Below, piece by piece: positions 39,283-47,280 of a DNA stretch of 64,000 bases (position 1 is the stretch's first letter; every line of letters begins with the position of its first letter). The stretch is from Flavobacterium proteolyticum. Its GTDB lineage: Bacteria > Bacteroidota > Bacteroidia > Flavobacteriales > Flavobacteriaceae. Where the stretch lies: contig NZ_JADFTZ010000003.1 of the NCBI RefSeq assembly GCF_015223105.1, forward strand, positions 186,001 to 250,000, given 5' to 3'. The translations under genes were made by a program, and so were the position numbers. The notes below the pieces were generated by a model that was given only the letters and a program-made list of their open reading frames with translations, was not told where the DNA came from and did not search any database.

Positions 39283-40932
39283 TTATTGATAAACTCTTAC
39301 ATAATCAACTTCCATAGAAGATTGTGTGAAAGCAGGATCTATAGCGCCTCCAAATGTTCCCCCCATAGCAACATTTAGTATTATAAAAAAGTTGCTATTA
39401 AAAGGTAATGAATTATTGTTAGCAATTGAATGGAACAAAACATCATCTACATAAAACTTAATTGAAGTAGGACTCCAAATAGTTTTGTAAACATGAAACT
39501 GAGTAGAAGCACCCGTAATTGTTGTTGTGTTAGTTCTTCCATTTCCTCCTGAATTTCCAGGATAATGTAGTGTTGCATGAATAACATTGGGAATATTACC
39601 TTTATGTTCCATAATATCGATTTCACCACAAGCAGGCCATGTGTTTGTCGCATAATTTTCACCTAACATCCAAATAGCTGGCCATGTACCACCACCCGAT
39701 GGCAATTTTGCTCTTACTTCTACTTTACCATAAGCAAATTCAAATTTATTTTCTGATTTCAAACGAGCCGAAGTGTAGTTTGAACCACTAAAACTTTCTG
39801 CTTTAGCTGTAATTTTTAAATTACCTCCTTGCACTACAGCATTTGAAGCACTATTGGTATAATATTGAGATTCTGCATTACCCCAGCCTCCAGCGCCAAG
39901 ATCATAACCCCAATTTGCCGAATTTGGAGCACCGTCTACATTAAATTCATCAGACCAAACTAGATTTGTATAATCTGTAATTGGATCTTGAACTGGTTGA
40001 ATTGTTGTAAATGTATGGTACCATGCTAATGCTGGATTACCTCCCATTACAGCACGAACAACCATTCTATTTTCAGTAATTGAAAGAATTTCATAAGAAC
40101 TTTGCCCAATATAATATCCCATGAAACCATTGTCAGAGAAATTCATCATCGTTCCTCTTGTTTGATTAGGAACACCATTTGCTACAACTACTGATTCTGA
40201 AGGACTCAACGAAACTGTTTTCACACCTGAGGTATCATAATTATAACAAAAATCATAACCTGCACTTCCTCCTGCTACACTCTGAAATGCAGCATTAAAA
40301 AATGTTTGCCCACCATTATCTAATTCATATTTTAAAATATTACCATCTAATGAGAATTTTAAAACATTTTCATACAAACAACTACTTTCTGAACTAGCAG
40401 CTTTTTCCCAAGGAGCAGCTTGATAATAAAACCCATAATAGTTCTGTGTTGCATCTGAATTATTAGGTCCAACACCTAAGTGCCCTGGTTCTGAAGCCGA
40501 CCAATACCAATTTTTTTGAGAACCTCCCGTAAGAAACTGAATAGCCTCTGCATCAGTAAAATCACTTCTTACCTCTATATTAATTGTTGTATTCGTTGTA
40601 ACCCCTCCTCTTCCAGAAGCTATAATTGTTACAGTATATTGATTAGTTCCTGTTTGAGTAAAACGTTTTTCAAGAATTCCACTTGGAGCATTTTGAGAAG
40701 AACCATCACTAAATATATATTTATACGAAATGGCATTATCTGCAGTAGAAGTAAATGTAACAATTCCTGAGCCATCTCCATATGGATTGGTATTATCTTG
40801 ACCTTGAATTACAACATCAACGGTTAGATTTGTTGGAGCGCTTAAATCGCCAAACGATTTATCGTCTTCTTGACAGCTAATCGCTAAAAAAAGAGATAAA
40901 AATGCTATTGAACTTTTTATAATTTTATTCAT
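39283..40932 (-). CDS. Lipoprotein with PKD-like domain and GH16 laminarinase domain
   Basis: A 549-residue lipoprotein (SLFLAISC, Cys20). After a PKD-like beta-sandwich (about 35-125) there is a roughly 170-residue middle region of unassigned type (about 130-310), and then a GH16 catalytic domain (about 315-549). The catalytic motif is CGEIDIMEHKG and WMLGENYATNTWP is typical. It would sit on the cell surface and cut long beta-1,3-glucan chains before SusCD uptake. It follows the surface glycan-binding protein by 12 bp. The middle region may be a glycan-binding module. Confidence 0.92.
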   Translation of the reverse strand: MNKIIKSSIAFLSLFLAISCQEDDKSFGDLSAPTNLTVDVVIQGQDNTNPYGDGSGIVTFTSTADNAISYKYIFSDGSSQNAPSGILEKRFTQTGTNQYTVTIIASGRGGVTTNTTINIEVRSDFTDAEAIQFLTGGSQKNWYWSASEPGHLGVGPNNSDATQNYYGFYYQAAPWEKAASSESSCLYENVLKFSLDGNILKYELDNGGQTFFNAAFQSVAGGSAGYDFCYNYDTSGVKTVSLSPSESVVVANGVPNQTRGTMMNFSDNGFMGYYIGQSSYEILSITENRMVVRAVMGGNPALAWYHTFTTIQPVQDPITDYTNLVWSDEFNVDGAPNSANWGYDLGAGGWGNAESQYYTNSASNAVVQGGNLKITAKAESFSGSNYTSARLKSENKFEFAYGKVEVRAKLPSGGGTWPAIWMLGENYATNTWPACGEIDIMEHKGNIPNVIHATLHYPGNSGGNGRTNTTTITGASTQFHVYKTIWSPTSIKFYVDDVLFHSIANNNSLPFNSNFFIILNVAMGGTFGGAIDPAFTQSSMEVDYVRVYQ

Positions 40933-40944
40933 TTTAGTATTTTT

Positions 40945-42495
40945 TTAGTTAGACAATTTAATATCATCAAAATAGTAAGTAGTACCCGTACCAGCATTAC
41001 CAAAATTGAAAAACACAACAACTCTTTGGTAATTGTTTGAGTTTACAATTCCAGTAAAATCATAGGTTAATTCTTCCCAACCGTTTGCAACCGTAGTTGT
41101 TACATCTAATTCAGTATTTATTGAGGAATTAGTTAAATTCTCTAATTTTAATTTAACTACGATACCCGCTTGTGGCGACCAAACTTTCATTTTAATTTTT
41201 TGCATAGTAGCAAAATTGATAGGATTACCTAACTCAATGAAAGAACCTGCCCAAACTTGAGAGCCATTTGTTTTTAAAAGTTGTCCAACTTTTGAACTTG
41301 TATTAATTCCAGTAGCATCAGGATTATTAACTACAGAGGCAACAGCTCCACCAAAATCAGTAAAGGTGTAAGTTAAGGTATTTGACTCAAATGTTAGTGG
41401 TAAATCAACTACAGCAGCACCAGAAGTTAATTCAATGTCATCAAAATAATAATTCAAACCTGTTCCATTATTTCCAAAATTGAAAAATAAAACTACTCTT
41501 TGATAATTATTGGCATTATTGACACCTGTGAAATCGAAAATTAATTCTTCCCAAGCATTAGCCGTTGTGTTTGTTACATCAACTTCTGTATTTATATTAG
41601 GATTAGCTAAATTCTCTAATTTCATTTTTACTACAATTCCTGATTGAGGCGACCATGCTTTTATTTTTATTTTCTGCAATGATGAAAAATCTATTGGTGC
41701 ACCTAATTCAATAAAAGAACCTGCCCAAACTTCAGCTCCATTGTTTTTTGTTAAACGAGCTACTTTTGTACTACCATTTCCTGCACTAACATCTGGGTTT
41801 AATACCACACTAGTGTTAGCTCCACCAAAATTTGTAAAAGCATAATTTAAAGTAGATGATTCAAAAGTTACAGGTAATAAAACAGGATTTGTTATAGTAA
41901 CATTTTGCTGAAAATCAGTTGTTGCTGCACCTCCACTTAAAGCAACGACTCTAACAGTGTAAGTTCCAACAGATGCATAAGTGTGAGTAATTGTTTCTCC
42001 TTGCATAAAATCCACTGGAATTTGATTTGGATCTTCGCCAAAATAAACTTGAAAATACGTTTCTAAATCAGCTGTAGCTTGAACAGAAATTGACATATTG
42101 TCACCTGGAACTGGTGAAATAGTTACATCAAGGTTAGTAGGTGGTAAAAAAGAAACCGTTAATTCTTGTGTTACTTCAGATTTCTCTCCATTGATTGCCA
42201 TTCCTACAATTCTGACTTGATAAACCCCTTCGGCATAAGTATGAATTACCGACGCACCAGGATTTACAATACCTGGTTCAGTAGTACCATCACCATAATA
42301 TATTTCATATTGAGTAACTCCTTCACCTCTTGGTATGATCGTAACTTTTCCCGAATTATCTTGTTTTATTGTCATCAATGCAGACAGGTTTGTTGGTGCA
42401 TTTACAGCATCAAGACTCACGCTATCATCTTCATTTGTACATCCTATAAAAAAGGATAATACAAAAAGACTAATAATTAATTTAAAATTCTTCAT
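40945..42495 (-). CDS. Surface glycan-binding lipoprotein with two PKD-like and two duplicated modules
   Basis: A 516-residue lipoprotein (SFFIGC, Cys19). Two PKD-like beta-sandwiches (about 33-112 and 116-200) precede two copies of a 150-residue module (207-356 and 365-514). Aligned by hand, the copies share 104 of 150 residues, including WAGSFIELG, WSPQ-GIVVK-KLENL and NNYQRVV-FFNFGN. This looks like a recent tandem duplication of a carbohydrate-binding domain. Position directly after SusD matches the SusE/F-type surface glycan-binding protein (SGBP), which captures the polysaccharide. No catalytic motif is present. Confidence 0.88.
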   Translation of the reverse strand: MKNFKLIISLFVLSFFIGCTNEDDSVSLDAVNAPTNLSALMTIKQDNSGKVTIIPRGEGVTQYEIYYGDGTTEPGIVNPGASVIHTYAEGVYQVRIVGMAINGEKSEVTQELTVSFLPPTNLDVTISPVPGDNMSISVQATADLETYFQVYFGEDPNQIPVDFMQGETITHTYASVGTYTVRVVALSGGAATTDFQQNVTITNPVLLPVTFESSTLNYAFTNFGGANTSVVLNPDVSAGNGSTKVARLTKNNGAEVWAGSFIELGAPIDFSSLQKIKIKAWSPQSGIVVKMKLENLANPNINTEVDVTNTTANAWEELIFDFTGVNNANNYQRVVLFFNFGNNGTGLNYYFDDIELTSGAAVVDLPLTFESNTLTYTFTDFGGAVASVVNNPDATGINTSSKVGQLLKTNGSQVWAGSFIELGNPINFATMQKIKMKVWSPQAGIVVKLKLENLTNSSINTELDVTTTVANGWEELTYDFTGIVNSNNYQRVVVFFNFGNAGTGTTYYFDDIKLSN

Positions 42496-42506
42496 ATAGC
42501 TATTTT

Positions 42507-43982
42507 TTAATAGTTAGTATTTTGTTGCCAATTTCCGTTTGAAAACTGAATTTCTTCAAAAGGAATTGGGAAAACTTCATTTTTATTTGGTGTAAATCCT
42601 GTGATAGCTGATGCCGCTCTATTGGTTCTAACCAAATCAAAGAAACGATGACCTTCTCCCATTAATTCTAAACGTCTTTCTGCTAAAATAAAATCTGTTA
42701 ATGCTGGTCCTGAAGCTGAAATATCATGATTTGTATCGCCAAAAGCTCTTCTTCTTACTTGATTAAGATAAGTTCTCGCTTTTGCATCATCAATACCACC
42801 TCTATTAAAAGCTTCAGCAGCCATTAAAAGTACATCCGCATAACGAATTGCTCTGTAATTATTTGGATTCGTTAAATTTTGATCTCCAAGATTAGCATCA
42901 CCTTGTCTTGGTAAATATTTTCTATTGAAAAACCCAGTATGTTTATAACCTCTACCATAACTAGCTCCAGTTGACAAAGCCCAAGCTTCAATATCTAAAA
43001 TGGCAACATCTCTTCTATTATCACCTACTTCATAAGCATCATAAGCATCTTGAGTAGGAACATTAAAGCTGTAACCCGAATCAAACAACGGTCCAGAATA
43101 ATTTCTTACTCCATTAAATCCTACGGCAACGTTACCTTCACTACATTGAAGACAACCAAAACCAGCGCCTTCTGCATCTGAATATTGTACTTCGAAAACA
43201 GATTCTAATCCGTTTTCACCTGAATTTTCAAAAATTGAATTGTAATTTGAAACCAATGAATAATTACCATCTTCAATTAAATCTTCTAAAACATTAGAAG
43301 CATCAACAAATTTTTCTTGATATAGATATGCTTTACCTAATAAAGCTTGTGCTGCACCTTTTGTTGCTCTTCCAGTTTGAGGAGCTGTAGGACTTAAATT
43401 ATTTATGGCATAAATTAAATCTGACTCAATTACGGCATAAACTTCTGCAACAGAAGACCTTGGAATCGTTTTTTCATCTCCAAGTTTAAATCGTGCATCA
43501 CCTTTTAATGGAATACCACCGAACCATTTTACTAATTCGAAATGATAATAAGCTCTTAAAAATCTTGCTTCTGCTATTATTTGTTCTTTTCCTTCAAAGT
43601 CTGTTTTGTCTTTAAATTCAAGAATATAATTTGCTCTATTAACACCAGCAAACATCCAATTCCAAATGTCTTTTATGTTGCTATTAATTGGAGTATGAGT
43701 CATTTCATCTACTTGTTGAAAGCCAATTACATCATTTGCACTTTCACCACCAGATAAAGTATTGTCAGAAGCAATTTCTCCTAATAATACGTTAACATAT
43801 GAAGATTGAAGCATATCGTAGGCTGCAATTAAAGCTTTGTTATAATCTTCTTCAGAATTAAAATAATTTTCCGAATCGATTGAATAAACAGGATCTCTAT
43901 CTACAAAGCTATCTGTACAAGAAACAAATGCTAATGTTAAAATAAGAACTGCTATGCTTGATTTTAATATATACTTTTTCAT
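42507..43982 (-). CDS. susD: SusD-family glycan-binding outer-membrane lipoprotein
   Basis: A 491-residue lipoprotein (AFVSC, Cys22) of the SusD/RagB family, which caps the SusC pore and binds the glycan. TPR-like helices in the N-terminal half (YNKALIAAYDML, ARFLRAYYHFELVKWFGGIPL) and the C-terminal RYADVLLMAAEAFNRGG with NPNKNEVFPIPFEEI-like ending (FTPNKNEVFPIPFEEIQFS in part) are characteristic. It follows SusC by 11 bp. The glycan is inferred from the enzymes downstream, all consistent with beta-1,3-glucan. Confidence 0.93.
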   Translation of the reverse strand: MKKYILKSSIAVLILTLAFVSCTDSFVDRDPVYSIDSENYFNSEEDYNKALIAAYDMLQSSYVNVLLGEIASDNTLSGGESANDVIGFQQVDEMTHTPINSNIKDIWNWMFAGVNRANYILEFKDKTDFEGKEQIIAEARFLRAYYHFELVKWFGGIPLKGDARFKLGDEKTIPRSSVAEVYAVIESDLIYAINNLSPTAPQTGRATKGAAQALLGKAYLYQEKFVDASNVLEDLIEDGNYSLVSNYNSIFENSGENGLESVFEVQYSDAEGAGFGCLQCSEGNVAVGFNGVRNYSGPLFDSGYSFNVPTQDAYDAYEVGDNRRDVAILDIEAWALSTGASYGRGYKHTGFFNRKYLPRQGDANLGDQNLTNPNNYRAIRYADVLLMAAEAFNRGGIDDAKARTYLNQVRRRAFGDTNHDISASGPALTDFILAERRLELMGEGHRFFDLVRTNRAASAITGFTPNKNEVFPIPFEEIQFSNGNWQQNTNY

Positions 43983-43993
43983 TTTATACTTTT

Positions 43994-46900
43994 TTAAAAA
44001 TTAGCATTAATACCAAAAATAAATGTTCTTGCAGCAGGATAAAATCCGTAGTCGATTCCACCGCCAATTGGAGCACCACTAGTTGCTGCTGGATCAAAAC
44101 CTCTATATTTAGTGAATGTGTAAACATTATTAACAGTTGAATAAAGTCGAATTTTACTTACTTTTATTTTTTCTGTTACTTTAGATGGTAGCGTGTAACC
44201 TAATTGGATGTTTTGAATTCTAAGAAATGAAGCATCTTCAACATAATAATCTGAAAAAACGTTATTGTTTGTAGCTGCAGTAGTAACTCTTGGAACAGTA
44301 TTACTTGTACCTTCGCCTGTCCATCTATCTAAAACATAATTCAAACGATTCAAATCTGATAATGATCTTTCATAATTTCTTACCATATCGTTTCCTAAAG
44401 ATGCATAAGAATAAGATGAGAAATCAAAATTTTTATAGCTTAGAGTAAAATTGAAACCCATCGTAAAATCGGCAATTGGATCTCCAATATTTGTTCTATC
44501 ATCACTATTAATTACACCATCATTATTTAAATCTTTAAAACGAATATCTCCAGGAGCTGTTGCTGCTCCTAAAGCTGCTTGAGAAGGATGTGCATCAATT
44601 TCTGCTTGGTTTTGAAATATACCATCTGTTTTGTAACCATAGAAATAACCTATTGGCTGTCCAACTTGCATTCTTGAAGGAGCTAATTGACCTACACCAA
44701 AAGCACCACCTTCTAAAAATCCTGTGCTATTATTAACAGCTAAAACTTCATTGTTAATAGATGTAATATTATAACCTAATTTAAATTTCAAATTATCATT
44801 TAGATTTTCTTCGTAATCAATAGCAAATTCAAATCCTTTGTTTTGAACAGAACCCGCATTGATTGTTGGAGAACCAGATCCAGGTGCAAAAACTCCACTA
44901 ATACCTGAAACTGGAATGTTTCCTATTAATAAGTTATCTCTCCTGTCTATAAAATAATCAGTGGTAATGTTTACTTTGTTTGAAAACATTTTTAAATCTA
45001 ATCCGATATCAAATTTTTTAGCTTCTTCCCATTTTAATTTTGGATTTGGAAGCACTCCAATTGCAATACCATTAACCAAACTTCCGTTAAAAACATAAGT
45101 ACCTTCACCACTTAAAGACCCCACATAACCATTGTTTCTTATCTGGTCATTTCCTAAAACACCATAACTAGCTCTTAATTTTAAAAAGTTTAATGTTTTA
45201 TTTTCTTTAAAGAAACTTTCATCAGAAACTATCCAACCTGTTGTAAAAGAAGGAAAAATGGCTACTCTGTTATCAGGTCCAAATTTTGTTGATAAGTCTC
45301 GTCTTATAGCCGCACTTAATAAATATTTTCCTTTGAAAGCGTACTCTAAAAAGCCAAAAAAGGATAATCTTCTTTCATCATAAACATATGAACTAACGTC
45401 TCTACCTCCATCTGGACTAGTACCAGTAGCTAAACTAATATCAGCATTTGACCAAGAATTGTTTGGAACATCATAACCTGTTGCAAATAAACCTGAACCA
45501 TATTCCTTATAAACAGTGGTTCCTAAAGTTCCTTTTATTTTGTGATTTTCAGCAATTACTTTATTGTATTCTCCAAAAAAATCAAATGTATAACTGTTAT
45601 CATTTATTTTATTTTGAGAAACACTACTTCTTGTTACATCAAATACTTTTCCACCATAGGATACCTGTTTAGCAAATGATTTCCCATCACTATTTGAAGT
45701 ATTAAAACCCATTCGAGAAACTAATTTTAGATCTTTGAATATATCGTAATCTAACCTTACATTTCCATTAAACTTCTTTAATTTATAATCATTGTATGTG
45801 TTTTCAAGTTGGGCTAAAGGATTTATTACTTCTATTCCATAACCAGGAGAACTAGGTACAAGAGTGAAATTATTACTTGAATCATAAACTGATAAAGTAG
45901 CTGGAGTGTTAATCGCATTAAAAAGAACAGAACCTAATCCACTATCATTAAATGCATCACGGTCAATATAAGTATAAATTATATTTGTGCTAAACTTAAG
46001 TTTATCTGACAAATCTGCATTTAAACCCAAACGAGCCGTGTTACGTTTAAAATCGGCTTTATCTTTACCAATTATACCTTGTTGATATAAATCTGATGCA
46101 CTGAAAATATATGTTATTTTTTCAGAACCACCAGAAAAACTAAATTCATTACTTGTTATTGGAGTTTGATTAAAAATTTTATCTTGCCAATCTGTTCCCT
46201 TGCCCAATCCGCTTACATTTGGGTAAGGTAATGCTTGACCACCATTTGCATAACTTTCATTTAACAATAACGCATATTCAGTTGCATCTAACAAATTAAG
46301 TTTTTTTGTAGTTTCTTGAAATCCGGTATACCCTGTATAACTTACCTTAGTTTTTGAGTTTTTCTTTCCAGATTTTGTTGTAACCACAACAACACCGTTT
46401 GCTCCTAAAGTACCATAAATGGCTGCTTGTGCATCTTTTAAAACAGTAATTGACTCGATATCATCTGGATTTAAAATGCTTAAATCTCCTTGGTAACCAT
46501 CAATAATTACATAAGGTCCATTAACACCATTGGTAGCAATACCACGGATTCTAATGTCTAAAGCGGCACCTGGAGCTCCTGATTGCTGTGTTACAACAAC
46601 ACCTGAAACTGTTCCTTGAAGGGCTTGTTCCACTTTAACAGGCTTTAAATCCTGAATGGTTTTGGAAGAAATAACGGTTACAGCTCCCGTAATGTCTCTT
46701 TTTTTCTGAGAAGAATACCCCAACACAACAACTTCTTGCAATCCTTTGGTCTCTTCTTCTAGTTTAATAAGAATATTAGTGTTTTCGGTTACAACATATT
46801 CATATGTTTTAAATCCGATGTAACTAAAAACAACTATTTCTCCTTTAGAAACATTTGAAAATTTAAAATTCCCATCAAAATCTGAAATAGTTCCGTTTTG

Positions 46901-47041
46901 TGAATGTTTTAAAAAAATACTAACTCCAGCTAAAGGTTCGCCAGTGTTTGCATCTTTAACTACTCCTATCAAATCAATAGTTTGGGAAAATACAATTGAT
47001 GACATTAATAAGAGTGAGAGTAATAATAGTTTAGATCTCAT
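43994..47041 (-). CDS. susC: SusC-family TonB-dependent outer-membrane transporter
   Basis: A 1015-residue SusC-type TonB-dependent transporter. After a signal peptide (to about 19) there is a carboxypeptidase-D-like regulatory domain (about 25-98: GVVKDANTGEPLAGVSIFLK), the plug domain (about 105-220: VLGYSSQKKRDITGAV, VVVTTKSGKK), and a C-terminal barrel ending RTFIFGINANF. It imports oligosaccharides with SusD. There is no N-terminal signalling domain for a sigma/anti-sigma pair. Control is likely by the divergent-function regulator upstream, which is transcribed in the same direction and separated from susC by a terminator and a promoter region of about 240 bp. Confidence 0.95.
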   Translation of the reverse strand: MRSKLLLLSLLLMSSIVFSQTIDLIGVVKDANTGEPLAGVSIFLKHSQNGTISDFDGNFKFSNVSKGEIVVFSYIGFKTYEYVVTENTNILIKLEEETKGLQEVVVLGYSSQKKRDITGAVTVISSKTIQDLKPVKVEQALQGTVSGVVVTQQSGAPGAALDIRIRGIATNGVNGPYVIIDGYQGDLSILNPDDIESITVLKDAQAAIYGTLGANGVVVVTTKSGKKNSKTKVSYTGYTGFQETTKKLNLLDATEYALLLNESYANGGQALPYPNVSGLGKGTDWQDKIFNQTPITSNEFSFSGGSEKITYIFSASDLYQQGIIGKDKADFKRNTARLGLNADLSDKLKFSTNIIYTYIDRDAFNDSGLGSVLFNAINTPATLSVYDSSNNFTLVPSSPGYGIEVINPLAQLENTYNDYKLKKFNGNVRLDYDIFKDLKLVSRMGFNTSNSDGKSFAKQVSYGGKVFDVTRSSVSQNKINDNSYTFDFFGEYNKVIAENHKIKGTLGTTVYKEYGSGLFATGYDVPNNSWSNADISLATGTSPDGGRDVSSYVYDERRLSFFGFLEYAFKGKYLLSAAIRRDLSTKFGPDNRVAIFPSFTTGWIVSDESFFKENKTLNFLKLRASYGVLGNDQIRNNGYVGSLSGEGTYVFNGSLVNGIAIGVLPNPKLKWEEAKKFDIGLDLKMFSNKVNITTDYFIDRRDNLLIGNIPVSGISGVFAPGSGSPTINAGSVQNKGFEFAIDYEENLNDNLKFKLGYNITSINNEVLAVNNSTGFLEGGAFGVGQLAPSRMQVGQPIGYFYGYKTDGIFQNQAEIDAHPSQAALGAATAPGDIRFKDLNNDGVINSDDRTNIGDPIADFTMGFNFTLSYKNFDFSSYSYASLGNDMVRNYERSLSDLNRLNYVLDRWTGEGTSNTVPRVTTAATNNNVFSDYYVEDASFLRIQNIQLGYTLPSKVTEKIKVSKIRLYSTVNNVYTFTKYRGFDPAATSGAPIGGGIDYGFYPAARTFIFGINANF

Positions 47042-47131
47042 AATTTATTTATTTTTTGGTATCATAAAAATAAAAGTATAGTTGCTAATAAAATTCAAAT
47101 TAGCCTCAACAAAAAACATACATGATAAAAA

Positions 47132-47174
47132 AAACACTAATAATTTTAATATTTAACAAAAATTACTAGTGTTT
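47132..47174 (-). terminator. Terminator between the regulator and susC
   Basis: A 16-bp inverted repeat (47132-47147 and 47159-47174, outer arms AAACACTA/TAGTGTTT) with one G-T pair on the minus strand. It is followed there by a T-run (47131-47125). It ends the regulator gene, so susC needs its own promoter in 47042-47131, where only weak -7 matches are seen. Confidence 0.78.
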
Positions 47175-47280
47175 ATAAGAATTATACAATTAAAGATTTA
47201 ATAGAATTTTCAATTAAAATCTATAACGAAAACGTTTTTGTATAGGTTATGTATAGGTAAATAAGCTAAATGTTGTATGC

